Positions 1 through 7,810 of a stretch of DNA of 8,238 nt are shown here, one piece after another. Below the pieces are notes generated by a model. That model did not search any database. It had not been told where the DNA came from and worked only from the letters and a program-made list of their open reading frames with translations. Numbering within the stretch: position 1 is the first letter of the stretch; the number at the start of each line of letters is the position of its first letter. The stretch is from the NCBI GenBank assembly GCA_965368405.1, contig CBDUMS010000117.1, forward strand, positions 1 through 8,238. The letters run 5' to 3'. Position numbers and translations under genes: made by a program. The stretch comes from S012-113 sp965368405 (GTDB lineage Bacteria > Bacteroidota > Bacteroidia > Cytophagales > Cyclobacteriaceae).

Positions 1-6
1 CGCGCT

Positions 7-960
7 TTAAGCTGATACGAAAGGCACTTTCTCAAAATCGTGAAACTCATCCAACGGAATAACTACATTACCTTCCTCGTCGGTTTTGGTAGCGGGCTTA
101 AATTTCGCACCAACTATTATTTCATTATTCTGGTATGAGAATCTAGAGTGAACATTTTGAGCGAATGTATCATCGTACGCCTTAATTTGAATAATGATCT
201 CCAGGTCTTCCTGGTGTATATTAGCTAAATCCAATGCCTGGAATGGACTTTCTTCGTCAATTTTGTGAACCAAGGTCCAACTGGAAGCGAAGAATTCTAT
301 TCTGGGAATTTCTAGATTCATACGATAGTATTTGCGTTTTTGTTCACCATTTTCATTTACATGGATTGTTAATGCTACGTTCGCGCTCGATTCCAACAAT
401 AGACTCTTTCTTAAGTTGACGACTCGAAACATCATGGCCCAACCATCCTGATATGGAGCAATAATGGCATTCTTGCTATATAATAAACGAATCGAAGGTT
501 TAGAAAAGCGACCATATAATAGTCCTGTTATTACAGCAAATACCATAAGTCCGGTGGCAGCTTCAATCACGGCAACCAGGTTTACAAATTTACCAACTGG
601 CGAGATATGTCCATATCCTACTGTTGTAAAGGTTTGAAAACTGAAGTAAAAGGACTCCGTAAGGTTTTGCCAAAAATCTCCTTCTTTGTCACCAACAAGG
701 TTTTCCATTCCTAATCCAACATAAACCAGGGCAAACAGTAAATTAAGAGTAAAAATGAAAAGGAAGGACAGTGTTAGAAAGCGTGCCCAGGTCATTTTAA
801 TTAAATCTTGATAAAAGTCTCGAATATTTCCGGGTGCGCCATCCTTAATAACATTGAAGCTGCCATCTTGATTCATCAAGCGTTTACTGCCTTCTTTATA
901 TTTGCTTCCTAGACCAGGGTCAGTAATCTGTTGCGCAACTAAGAAATCATTGATTTTCAT
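7..960 (-). CDS. KirBac-type inward-rectifier potassium channel
   Basis: This 317-residue protein is an inner-membrane potassium channel of the bacterial inward-rectifier family (KirBac), which normally works as a tetramer. An N-terminal cytoplasmic stretch ends in an amphipathic slide helix at about residues 46-58 (DFYQDLIKMTWARF). The first membrane helix covers about 60-83, the pore helix and selectivity filter TTVGYG lie at 112-117, and the second membrane helix covers about 124-150 and ends in the family-like TGLLYGRFSKP. The rest, from about 155 to 300, reads as the beta-rich cytoplasmic Kir domain (MFRVVNLRKS near 177-186). Length matches the family, and the ATG at 958-960 gives a complete slide helix. 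A terminator at 1077-1103 separates it from the suf block, so it is probably transcribed alone. Family assignment is firm; gating ligand and physiological role cannot be read from sequence. Confidence 0.93.
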   Translation of the reverse strand: MKINDFLVAQQITDPGLGSKYKEGSKRLMNQDGSFNVIKDGAPGNIRDFYQDLIKMTWARFLTLSFLFIFTLNLLFALVYVGLGMENLVGDKEGDFWQNLTESFYFSFQTFTTVGYGHISPVGKFVNLVAVIEAATGLMVFAVITGLLYGRFSKPSIRLLYSKNAIIAPYQDGWAMMFRVVNLRKSLLLESSANVALTIHVNENGEQKRKYYRMNLEIPRIEFFASSWTLVHKIDEESPFQALDLANIHQEDLEIIIQIKAYDDTFAQNVHSRFSYQNNEIIVGAKFKPATKTDEEGNVVIPLDEFHDFEKVPFVSA

Positions 961-993
961 GGTTAAGAAGTTTAATACTCTGCAGTTAAACCT

Positions 994-1024
994 TCAAGAT
1001 ACTTGATTTTATATTATCGTGCAA
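994..1024 (-). promoter_or_regulatory. Weak candidate promoter for the Kir channel gene
   Basis: On the minus strand a TTG (1022-1024) is followed after 20 bases by TATCTTGA (994-1001). This is a partial match to the Bacteroidota -33 TTG and -7 TAnnTTTG pattern and would give a 5' leader of roughly 25-30 bases. The gene needs its own promoter because a terminator lies upstream of it, but the -7 match is imperfect and this site is a guess. Confidence 0.22.
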
Positions 1025-1076
1025 TGCGAAAATTAAACACAGCTATTAAACGACTCATGTAAGATGTACTAAAATA

Positions 1077-1103
1077 AAAATGCCTCCACAAGGGAGGCAT
1101 TTT
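1077..1103 (-). terminator. Intrinsic terminator after the bacilliredoxin gene
   Basis: An 8-bp GC-rich stem, ATGCCTCC (1080-1087) with GGAGGCAT (1093-1100), closes a 5-base loop and extends by three A-T pairs at its base. On the minus strand it is followed by TTTTTATTTT, and on the plus strand by TTTTATT, so it could work in both directions. It begins 22 bases after the bacilliredoxin stop codon and is the only clear terminator downstream of sufB, which marks it as the likely 3' end of the suf transcript. Confidence 0.88.
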
Positions 1104-1124
1104 ATTCAAATATTGTTTAATTAA

Positions 1125-1541
1125 TTAGCAGAACTCATCGAATACCGCAATCAAATGATTTGCAATCATTTCAGCATTTCTGCCTTCTATATGATGCCTT
1201 TCTACAAAATGAGCTAGCTCACCATCCTTAAATAGAGCGATAGCTGGTGATGAAGGAGGATAGGGTAAGCAAAGTTCTCTAACCTTGTTTACGGCCTCTA
1301 CATCATTTCCTGCAAATACAGTAGCTGTTGTATCTGGTTTTTTAGCGGAGTTGTTCAATGCCATGATGGCTCCTGGTCGTGCCGATCCGGCTGCACAACC
1401 GCAAACAGAATTAACCAGGATCATTGTAGTTCCTTTATGATCGGTTAGGTGTTCTGCAACGGCTTCGGCTGTTCTGAATTCTGTAAATCCATTGGTGGTT
1501 AGCTCTGCCCTCATAGGGGCTATCATCGGTTCTGGGTACAT
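1125..1541 (-). CDS. Bacilliredoxin, BrxA/BrxB (YphP/YqiW) family
   Basis: This 138-residue thioredoxin-fold protein belongs to the bacilliredoxin family, which in Firmicutes removes bacillithiol from protein cysteines. The family's CGC active-site motif is at residues 47-49 (NSVCGCAAGSARPG). Other family signatures are the start MYPEPMIAPMRAELT, the YPPSSPAIALFKDG strand at about 94-107 and FVERHHIEGR at 112-121. Extra cysteines stand at 91 and at the C-terminal residue 138. Length and start agree with the family. It lies 61 bases downstream of the DUF59 gene on the same strand with no terminator between, and the operon-type terminator follows it, so cotranscription with suf is likely. That suggests a role in keeping Fe-S assembly thiols free, which is inference. 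No bacillithiol synthesis gene is in the window. Confidence 0.93.
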   Translation of the reverse strand: MYPEPMIAPMRAELTTNGFTEFRTAEAVAEHLTDHKGTTMILVNSVCGCAAGSARPGAIMALNNSAKKPDTTATVFAGNDVEAVNKVRELCLPYPPSSPAIALFKDGELAHFVERHHIEGRNAEMIANHLIAVFDEFC

Positions 1542-1602
1542 AGTATAGCGTGTTTAAATATTAAAATCTTGTTTACTCTTATTAATTCTTGTGTTTTGGG
1601 GG

Positions 1603-1929
1603 CTAAAGAAAGCCTAGCTCTAATTTTGCTGCTTCAGACATCATATCCTGAGAATAAGGAGGATCGAATGTTACTTCTACTTTTGCACTACTTACTCCTT
1701 CGATCTTCTTCAACTTAGTTTGTAGTTCATCGGGGATAATTTCTGCAGCAGGGCAGGAGGGAGAGGTCAACGTCATGAGAACAAAAACGTTATTCACAGG
1801 AAAGACATTTATCTCATAAATTAAGCCTAATTCATAGATATCAACAGGAATCTCCGGATCGTACACCGTCTTAATGGTTTCTAAAACCCGGTCTCTTAAT
1901 GATACTTCTACTTTTTCTTCTTCTGCCAT
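1603..1929 (-). CDS. sufT: SufT-like DUF59 (MIP18 family) Fe-S assembly protein
   Basis: This 108-residue single-domain MIP18/DUF59 protein belongs to the family linked to Fe-S cluster maturation or carriage. The hallmark DPEIPVDIYELGLIYEI runs from residue 24 to 40, and the conserved cysteine is C59 in MTLTSPSCPAAE. The C-terminus VTFDPPYSQDMMSEAAKLELGF is the form I associate with Bacteroidota suf clusters; from memory these often have Trp where this protein has Tyr92. It follows sufE after 4 bases, so it is almost certainly translated from the suf mRNA. The start ATG at 1927-1929 gives the usual length, with a short acidic N-terminus. The symbol sufT is by analogy with DUF59 proteins of suf operons; the exact step it serves is not settled by sequence. 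Confidence 0.9.
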   Translation of the reverse strand: MAEEEKVEVSLRDRVLETIKTVYDPEIPVDIYELGLIYEINVFPVNNVFVLMTLTSPSCPAAEIIPDELQTKLKKIEGVSSAKVEVTFDPPYSQDMMSEAAKLELGFL

Positions 1930-1933
1930 GGTA

Positions 1934-2368
1934 CTATTTCATAGAAACTTTAGCCTTATAGCCTAAGGCGTACATCTTAATTTGTTTAATCATAGCCGCG
2001 AACCCATTAGAGCGTTGCGAGCCAATAATTTGTCCCATCCCAATCTTATCGATAAAGTCGAGATCGGCATTGATAATATCATCGGGTGATTGGTTTGAAA
2101 GAATACGTACCAAGAGGCTAATGAGCCCTCTGGTAATATCGGTATTGCTATCAGCCTGAAACCTTACCTTACCGTCAGCGAAATCTGAGCGAAGCCAAAC
2201 TTTAGATTGGCAACCCTTAATGATATTTTCATCTACTTTGTATTCATCAGCGAGAGGATCCATCTTAGAACCGAGCTCCATAAGATAAAAGAGGGTTGCT
2301 TCTCGATCATCTGAGAGCATATCAAACTCTTCAATTATTTCATCTTGTATGGCTCTTATACTACTCAT
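1934..2368 (-). CDS. sufE: SufE, cysteine desulfurase sulfur acceptor
   Basis: SufE takes persulfide sulfur from SufS and passes it to the SufBCD scaffold in the cytoplasm. The 144-residue protein has the catalytic cysteine C53 in the family motif KGCQSKVW (residues 51-58) and the second conserved block SQRSNGFAAMIKQI (117-130). It resembles SufE rather than the zinc-binding SufU type: the GCQS context is that of SufE and no SufU-like set of zinc ligands is seen. Its ATG overlaps the sufS stop by four bases (ATGA at 2365-2368), which indicates translational coupling to its partner enzyme. Confidence 0.95.
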   Translation of the reverse strand: MSSIRAIQDEIIEEFDMLSDDREATLFYLMELGSKMDPLADEYKVDENIIKGCQSKVWLRSDFADGKVRFQADSNTDITRGLISLLVRILSNQSPDDIINADLDFIDKIGMGQIIGSQRSNGFAAMIKQIKMYALGYKAKVSMK

Positions 2369-3615
2369 GCTTTAGCTCTGGCTGCAATTTTTTCAACACC
2401 CGCAATTAGTCTGTCTACTTCTTCAATTGTATTATATACTGCAAATGATGCACGCACCGTTCCTTCTAAATTGTAATGGTCCATTAATGGCATCGTGCAG
2501 TGATGTCCCGTGCGAACTGCAATTCCCGTAGCATCTAGCATCATGCCAACATCGAATGGGTGCATACCATCGATAACGAAGGAAAGTACACTTACTTTTT
2601 CTTTAGCTTCTCCGATAATTCGGACATTACTGATATTTTTCAAACCTGTAGTAGCCCTCGTCAATAAGGCAAGCTCATGCTTTGCAATGTTCTTTTTGCC
2701 CAAACTGTTCACAAACTTAATAGCCTCGTTCCAGGCAATGATGTCCGCAATGTTTGGTGTTCCTGCTTCGAATTTAAACGGGATATCGTTGTAGGTTGTT
2801 TTCTCGAAGCTCACCTCACGAATCATCTCTCCACCACCTTGGTACGGCGGGATTTCATCTAGTATTTCACGCTTACCATAGAGGAAACCTACACCGGTTG
2901 GTCCGTACATTTTATGCGCGGAACCCGCAAGAAAATCACAATTAAGGGCTTTCACGTCGATTTCTAAATGTGGCAGTGCCTGAGCAGCATCGATAAGTAC
3001 AGCAGCCTTTACGGCATGTGCCTTACTAATAATTTCTTCTATTGGGTTAATGGTGCCCAATGCATTAGATGCTAGATTAACAGCGACTAATTTGGTTCGT
3101 TCGGAGAGTAGAGCTTCATAATCATTTATGCTGATCTCACCTGCGTCAGAAACAGGAATAACCTTCAATATTGCGCCTTTTTCTTCAGCAATCATTTGCC
3201 ATGGTACAATATTAGAATGGTGTTCCATCCCTGTAATTATTATCTCATCTCCTTTGTTAATCATTGCTCTACCAAAGGTGGCAGCAACAAGATTTATACT
3301 CTCTGTTGTTCCTTTAGTAAAAATAACTTCTTCAGCCTCACGTGCATTAATAAAATTTTGAAGAGAAATTCTGGTAAGCTCAAAAGCGTTAGTTGCTTCT
3401 TCTGCTAAGGTGTGAACACCACGATGAATATTAGAATTATACTCGCTATAATATTTTGTTAATGCATTAATTACAGCCTTAGGTTTTTGAGTAGACGACG
3501 CATTATCAAAATAGGCGAGGGGGTAACCATTCACTTCTCGGCGCAGAATAGGAAATTCACTCCTAATTTTAGTAAGGTCTAATTCAATATTTAATGCAGT
3601 CGCAGTCTCACTCAT
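2365..3615 (-). CDS. sufS: SufS, cysteine desulfurase (PLP-dependent, class V)
   Basis: This cytosolic enzyme converts L-cysteine to L-alanine and carries the released sulfur as a persulfide for SufE. At 416 residues it has the normal length for group II desulfurases. The PLP-binding lysine is K235 in GSAHKMYGPTG, and the catalytic cysteine is C373 in RTGHHCTMPLM (368-378), a short-loop context typical of SufS rather than IscS. Also present are GTTESINLV (102-110), EHHSNIVPW (131-139), D209 in IDAAQ for the cofactor pyridine nitrogen, and the late GTVRASFAVYN block (385-395). It begins two bases after the sufD stop and overlaps sufE by four bases, so the three genes are a single translational run. 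Confidence 0.96.
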   Translation of the reverse strand: MSETATALNIELDLTKIRSEFPILRREVNGYPLAYFDNASSTQKPKAVINALTKYYSEYNSNIHRGVHTLAEEATNAFELTRISLQNFINAREAEEVIFTKGTTESINLVAATFGRAMINKGDEIIITGMEHHSNIVPWQMIAEEKGAILKVIPVSDAGEISINDYEALLSERTKLVAVNLASNALGTINPIEEIISKAHAVKAAVLIDAAQALPHLEIDVKALNCDFLAGSAHKMYGPTGVGFLYGKREILDEIPPYQGGGEMIREVSFEKTTYNDIPFKFEAGTPNIADIIAWNEAIKFVNSLGKKNIAKHELALLTRATTGLKNISNVRIIGEAKEKVSVLSFVIDGMHPFDVGMMLDATGIAVRTGHHCTMPLMDHYNLEGTVRASFAVYNTIEEVDRLIAGVEKIAARAKA

Positions 3616-3617
3616 AG

Positions 3618-4904
3618 CTATACTAACTTCGAATCAAGTAAATTTTCGGCTAAGTCTTTCATTTCTTTTACGCCAATTTTCTCTATTACCTCTTCTGCAA
3701 AGGCTTTAAGGAGTAATTTACGAGCGTTTACCTCATCTATGCCTCTTGCACGAAGATAAAACAGCTGTTCTTTATCTAGCTGCCCAGTGGTACAGCCATG
3801 CGAGCACTTAACATCATCAGCCCAAATCTCTAACTGAGGTTTAGTATTAATTGTGGCAGTGTCACTCATTAGAATATTCTTGTTCGACTGAAACGCATTA
3901 GTCTTTTGAGCATCTGGCCGAACAAACACCTTTCCGTTAAATACACCCTTAGAATTATCTGTCATAATTCCTTTATAGAGCTCATTACTATTGGAATTCG
4001 GCATTTTATGATCAACTACGGTGTGATTATCGATTGTCCCTCCTTGAATAGGAATATAGAGTCCATCAAGGTTGGATTCACAGTACTCGCCATCCAAGAG
4101 AATATTCAGGTTGTTTCGAATGATTTTTCCACCATAGTTCACATTAATGGTATTGTATACTGAGTGCTGTTCCTGATGACAAGTTGTATTATCAATCCGC
4201 AAGGCAGCATCACTGTCTAAACCAAACTTATAGTGATTGAAGATTGCATTTTGTGCAACAATTGACTCAAAAGCGATATTAGTGAAATTTGCATTGTCGC
4301 CCGTACCGATAAAGTACTCACAAACTGTTGCTTGTGCATTTTCCCCAATTTCAATATCATGACGCAGGGTGGCCATTGCTTTATCATTCTCAGCGTTTAT
4401 GCAATGGACAATATGAACAGGTTCTTCAATTACGGTGCCTTTATCCACTCTAATATGGAGTCCCGAGCTCGCTAGCGCAAGGTTTAGATTTGCATAATGA
4501 TCTTGATAAATAGAGTCTTTATCGTTATCCATGAGCTCTTTCTGTGAAGAAATCACTTTGATTTCGAGCCCTTTTATTACGTCTATATTACTATCCTCTT
4601 CGCTAAAGAATCCATTAATAAACACCAATTTATTACCTGGAACGTCCGGAATTTCCTTAGATGATATTTGCGGCGCTTTAGTTTGAAATACATACCCGGA
4701 AAATGCTTTTTCTAGTGCATTAGAGAGAGGGGTGTACTTATACTCTTCATTCTTACGGGTAGGTAGACCATCTTTTACAACCTGCTCTAAAGCCTTTTTT
4801 CTTGTATTGTGAGCAGGAGAGTGACTGGCACCATTTAACTTGGACGAAAGCTCCAAAAATGCAGCCTCGAAGTTATTTAGAACTGTATTTTTTGTAGTTT
4901 CCAT
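3618..4904 (-). CDS. sufD: SufD, Fe-S scaffold complex subunit
   Basis: SufD pairs with SufB and a SufC dimer to form the SufBC2D scaffold, where it is needed for iron entry. The 428-residue protein has an N-terminal helical part ending in TRKNEEYKYTPL (49-60), then a long beta-helix core and the family C-terminus. The C-terminal block DDVKCSHGCTTGQLD (363-377) contains H369, probably the counterpart of the functionally important His360 of E. coli SufD. It is followed by LFYLRARGIDEVNARKLL (381-398), the region that contacts SufC. The ATG at 4902-4904 shares one base with the sufC stop (TAATG), implying coupled translation. The start is supported by this junction and by normal length. Confidence 0.95.
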   Translation of the reverse strand: METTKNTVLNNFEAAFLELSSKLNGASHSPAHNTRKKALEQVVKDGLPTRKNEEYKYTPLSNALEKAFSGYVFQTKAPQISSKEIPDVPGNKLVFINGFFSEEDSNIDVIKGLEIKVISSQKELMDNDKDSIYQDHYANLNLALASSGLHIRVDKGTVIEEPVHIVHCINAENDKAMATLRHDIEIGENAQATVCEYFIGTGDNANFTNIAFESIVAQNAIFNHYKFGLDSDAALRIDNTTCHQEQHSVYNTINVNYGGKIIRNNLNILLDGEYCESNLDGLYIPIQGGTIDNHTVVDHKMPNSNSNELYKGIMTDNSKGVFNGKVFVRPDAQKTNAFQSNKNILMSDTATINTKPQLEIWADDVKCSHGCTTGQLDKEQLFYLRARGIDEVNARKLLLKAFAEEVIEKIGVKEMKDLAENLLDSKLV

Positions 4905-5665
4905 TAAGCCGTAACCTGATCTTGTTCTTCTTTAATCCAGTCGTAACCGCGCTCTTCTAACTCTAGTGCTAGTTCTTTAGTGCCACTCTTCACGAGCTTT
5001 CCTTTATACAATACATGCACGTAGTCAGGTACGATATAATCTAACAAACGTTGGTAATGCGTAATTACAATCGTAGCATTCTTGTCTGACTTTAACGTGT
5101 TAACTCCATTTGCGACAATTCTAAGGGCATCGATATCTAATCCAGAGTCGGTTTCGTCGAGTACCGCCAGTTTTGGCTCAAGCATTGCCATCTGAAAAAT
5201 CTCATTTCGTTTCTTTTCGCCACCAGAAAATCCTTCGTTCAATGATCTGCGAAGTAGTTCTTGGTCGATATCAACGATTTTCATCTTCTCCTTCATCTCC
5301 TTCAGGAAGGCTACGGCATCTAATTCCTCTAGCCCGCGATAGGTTCTAACCTGGTTCACAGCGGCTTTTAAAAAGTTCGTAGTGCTTACACCGGGTATTT
5401 CAACAGGATATTGGAAGGCCAAAAATACACCGGCACGCGCTCTATCCTCGGGAGCAAGTTCAAGTAAGTCTTCGCCTTCGAACACAACTGAGCCTCCATC
5501 GATATCGTAATCTTCGCGACCCGCTAATACCGAGGCTAGTGTGCTTTTTCCTGAACCATTAGGGCCCATGATAGCATGCACCTCACCGGGTTTTACCTCA
5601 AGGCTTATGCCTTTTAATATCTGATTGCCTTCTACAGAGGCTTTTAAGTCTTTAATTTTTAACAT
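4904..5665 (-). CDS. sufC: SufC, ATPase of the SufBCD complex
   Basis: SufC is the ABC-type cytoplasmic ATPase that drives conformational change of the SufB-SufD scaffold. With the ATG at 5663-5665 it has 253 residues. An in-frame TTG at 5666-5668 would add one residue, but the ATG gives the family-like start MLKIKDLKA. Walker A is GPNGSGKST (34-42, Lys40), the Q-loop glutamine is Q85 in AFQYP, and the ABC signature is FSGGEKKR (146-153). Walker B is LAVLDE (166-171) with Glu171, the D-loop is SGLD (174-177) and the switch histidine is H203 in ITHYQR. It starts 13 bases after the sufB stop and overlaps sufD by one base. There is no membrane partner, as expected for a Suf ATPase rather than a transporter. 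Confidence 0.96.
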   Translation of the reverse strand: MLKIKDLKASVEGNQILKGISLEVKPGEVHAIMGPNGSGKSTLASVLAGREDYDIDGGSVVFEGEDLLELAPEDRARAGVFLAFQYPVEIPGVSTTNFLKAAVNQVRTYRGLEELDAVAFLKEMKEKMKIVDIDQELLRRSLNEGFSGGEKKRNEIFQMAMLEPKLAVLDETDSGLDIDALRIVANGVNTLKSDKNATIVITHYQRLLDYIVPDYVHVLYKGKLVKSGTKELALELEERGYDWIKEEQDQVTA

Positions 5666-5678
5666 CAATCTATATCTT

Positions 5679-7133
5679 TTAACCTACACTACCTTCTAGC
5701 GTTAGCGCAAGCAGCTTTTGTGCTTCTACGGCAAACTCCATGGGTAGTTTATTTAATACTTCTTTAGAAAAACCATTTACAATAAGGGCAACTGCAGCTT
5801 CGGTATCAATACCACGCTGGTTGCAATAGAAGATTTGATCTTCACCAATTTTAGAGGTTGTTGCCTCATGCTCTACCTGAGCCGTGTTATTATCAACCTC
5901 TATATAAGGAAATGTATGTGCACCACATTTATCTCCGAGAAGGAGGGAGTCGCACTGTGAGAAATTACGGGCGTTTACTGCACGTTTACTCACATCTACT
6001 AGACCTCGATAACTGTTCTGGCTATGTCCTGCTGATATTCCTTTAGAAACGATTCTACTTTTGGTATTCTTACCAATGTGAATCATTTTGGTTCCAGTAT
6101 CTGCCTGCTGGAAATTATTGGTAACTGCAACTGAATAAAACTCGCCAATCGAGTTGTCGCCTTTAAGCACGCAACTCGGGTACTTCCAGGTTACAGCGGA
6201 ACCGGTTTCCACCTGGGTCCAAGAAAGTTTAGCATTATCGCCGGCACAAATACCCCTTTTGGTAACAAAATTATAGATACCACCTTTGCCATCTTTGTCG
6301 CCAGGGTACCAGTTCTGAACAGTTGAATATTTTACTTCTGCATCTTTCTCCACATAGATTTCTACTACAGCGGCATGGAGTTGATTTTCGTCACGCTGAG
6401 GAGCCGTACATCCCTCAAGATAACTCACATAAGAACCTTCCTCGGCAACAATTAAGGTGCGCTCGAACTGCCCTGTATTTGCAGCATTAATTCTAAAATA
6501 AGTTGATAACTCCATCGGACAATGTACACCCTTTGGTATGTAGCAGAAAGACCCGTCGCTAAAAACTGCAGAGTTAAGTGCAGCATAATAATTGTCCGTA
6601 GCGGGGACGACAGAGCCTAAATATTTTTTCACAAGATCGGGATGATCTTTTACGGCTTCGCTGAACGAACAGAAAATGATTCCGAGCTCTCCTAAGGTTT
6701 CTTTAAAGGTGGTGGCAACCGATACACTGTCAATTACAGCATCAACCGCTACTCCGGCAACACCCGTAAGTCGCTTTTGCTCCTCGAGGCTAATTCCTAA
6801 TTTTTTAAAGGTCTCTATTAATTCAGGATCAACTTCATCAAGACTTTTAAGCTCTTTTGGCTTTTTAGGAGCAGAGTAATATATGATATCCTGAAAGTCG
6901 ATTTTAGGATAATGAACATTGGGCCATTTGGGCTCCGCCAGGCTCTGCCAGTTTCTGAAGGCTTTTAATCGCCATTCGAGCAACCATTCAGGCTCATTTT
7001 TCTTTAGAGAAATGAATCGTACAGTATCTTCATTGAGTCCTTTTGGCGCTTGATCTGATTCCAGATCGATCGACCAGCCATGCTCGTATTCCTGAGAGGT
7101 AAACTCCTCTAATATTTGATCATCTTTGCTCAT
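5679..7133 (-). CDS. sufB: SufB, Fe-S scaffold subunit
   Basis: SufB is the scaffold subunit on which sulfur from SufE and iron are assembled into a cluster. The 484-residue protein carries the conserved core YIPKGVHCPMELSTYFRIN (198-216), LEGCTAPQRDENQLHAAVVE (239-258) with C242, and the C-terminal block SQCDSLLLGDKCGAHTFPYIE (392-412). VEHEATTSKIGEDQIFYC (420-437) completes it. Applying the 11-residue length difference from E. coli SufB puts C394, H422 and E423 at the positions of its C405, H433 and E434, which are linked to cluster assembly. It is the first gene of the operon, with a promoter-like TAnnTTTG box 23 bases upstream of its ATG and a dyad next to that box. The start is the first good ATG and gives standard length. 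Confidence 0.96.
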   Translation of the reverse strand: MSKDDQILEEFTSQEYEHGWSIDLESDQAPKGLNEDTVRFISLKKNEPEWLLEWRLKAFRNWQSLAEPKWPNVHYPKIDFQDIIYYSAPKKPKELKSLDEVDPELIETFKKLGISLEEQKRLTGVAGVAVDAVIDSVSVATTFKETLGELGIIFCSFSEAVKDHPDLVKKYLGSVVPATDNYYAALNSAVFSDGSFCYIPKGVHCPMELSTYFRINAANTGQFERTLIVAEEGSYVSYLEGCTAPQRDENQLHAAVVEIYVEKDAEVKYSTVQNWYPGDKDGKGGIYNFVTKRGICAGDNAKLSWTQVETGSAVTWKYPSCVLKGDNSIGEFYSVAVTNNFQQADTGTKMIHIGKNTKSRIVSKGISAGHSQNSYRGLVDVSKRAVNARNFSQCDSLLLGDKCGAHTFPYIEVDNNTAQVEHEATTSKIGEDQIFYCNQRGIDTEAAVALIVNGFSKEVLNKLPMEFAVEAQKLLALTLEGSVG

Positions 7134-7155
7134 GTGAATCTTCTAGTATAGCACA

Positions 7156-7163
7156 CAAAGTTA
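7156..7163 (-). promoter_or_regulatory. Predicted -7 box of the suf operon promoter
   Basis: The minus strand reads TAACTTTG here, a full match to the Bacteroidota primary sigma factor -7 consensus TAnnTTTG. A start about seven bases downstream would give a leader of around 15 bases before the sufB ATG. No clear TTG is seen at the expected -33 distance, so the promoter may be weak or may need an activator. Confidence 0.55.
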
Positions 7164-7185
7164 TAAATAATTTGCTTATTTATAA
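7161..7185. promoter_or_regulatory. Perfect 10-bp dyad at the suf promoter, candidate operator
   Basis: TTATAAATAA (7161-7170) and TTATTTATAA (7176-7185) are exact reverse complements separated by TTTGC. The dyad overlaps the last three bases of the predicted -7 box and covers the spacer upstream of it, where a repressor would block RNA polymerase. It lies upstream of the predicted transcript start, so an operator is more likely than an RNA hairpin. The region is AT-rich, which raises the chance level, and the binding protein is unknown. Confidence 0.5.
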
Positions 7186-7307
7186 TCATTTTAAATAAGA
7201 ATAAGGAGATAAAAACCTAAATAGTTCCTTGATTTCAAAGATTTTTGAAGAATTGTTTTGGCTAAAGCACAGTTTGTATCACAACTTTAAGGCTAAGAGG
7301 GAGTTAG

Positions 7308-7802
7308 CTAGTCAGGAACTTTTACGAGCTCTTTAACATTCACTGTACGGTTAAGACTTTCTTCTAACGATATGATGGTTTCTGTCCGGACGATCCCATC
7401 GATGAGTTGTATCTTATCATGTAATAAGTTTTTAAGATGACCTGTGTTGCGACAATGGATGCGAACGAACATATTATAATTACCTGTGGTGTAATGGATT
7501 GTCGAAATCTCAGGAATCTTTTTTAGTTTTTCGAGCACTTTATCATAGAGGGAGCTCTTGGCAAGATAGATCCCTAGAAAGGCAGTGAGATCTAGTCCGA
7601 TTTTAGTATTGTCGATATTAAGCGTTGCTCCGGTTACAACGCCTGCAGCTTCGAGTTTATGCATTCGAACATGTACTGTTCCTGGCGAAACAAAAACCTT
7701 TTTAGCAATTTCTGTATATGGTTTATTCGCATCATTGATCAATTCCTGAAGGATCTTAAGATCGATGTTGTCGAATTCGTAATTATTGGCCTGTTTTTGC
7801 AT
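7308..7802 (-). CDS. Lrp/AsnC-family transcriptional regulator
   Basis: This 164-residue DNA-binding regulator has an N-terminal winged helix-turn-helix at about residues 10-55 (DNIDLKILQELINDA, then SPGTVHVRMHKLEAAGVV) and a C-terminal RAM effector-binding domain at about 70-150. Proteins of this family form dimers and higher oligomers and often respond to amino acids. Length is normal for the family, and the ATG at 7800-7802 leaves a short polar N-terminus before the first helix. It is upstream of and codirectional with sufB, 174 bases away, but sufB has its own promoter-like box. Dyads sharing a TAAATAA/TTATTTA heptamer lie upstream of both this gene and sufB, which makes autoregulation and control of suf a reasonable hypothesis. 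The effector cannot be inferred. Confidence 0.93.
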   Translation of the reverse strand: MQKQANNYEFDNIDLKILQELINDANKPYTEIAKKVFVSPGTVHVRMHKLEAAGVVTGATLNIDNTKIGLDLTAFLGIYLAKSSLYDKVLEKLKKIPEISTIHYTTGNYNMFVRIHCRNTGHLKNLLHDKIQLIDGIVRTETIISLEESLNRTVNVKELVKVPD

Positions 7803-7810
7803 GCTGAATT

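Noticed and set aside
234..419. Plus-strand open frame opposite the Kir channel gene
   Set aside because: It is antisense to a well-supported gene, shows no recognisable protein features and has no separate signals.
2510..3408. Several plus-strand open frames opposite sufS
   Set aside because: They overlap each other and a clear desulfurase gene. Their translations look like reverse-strand readings with no domain.
5666..5668. TTG as the sufC start codon
   Set aside because: An ATG follows immediately in frame and gives the usual SufC N-terminus, so the extra residue is not needed.
3906..6879. Plus-strand open frames opposite sufD and sufB
   Set aside because: All lie wholly inside strongly supported minus-strand genes and have no family features.
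7234..7249. TTCAAA/TTTGAA inverted repeat after the Lrp-type gene as a terminator
   Set aside because: It is only 6 bp, AT-rich, and no T-run follows on the minus strand, so it is indistinguishable from chance.
7261..7300. Imperfect GCC-TTAAAG/CTTTA-GC pairing after the Lrp-type stop codon
   Set aside because: It needs two bulges and lacks a T-run, so it is too weak to call a terminator.
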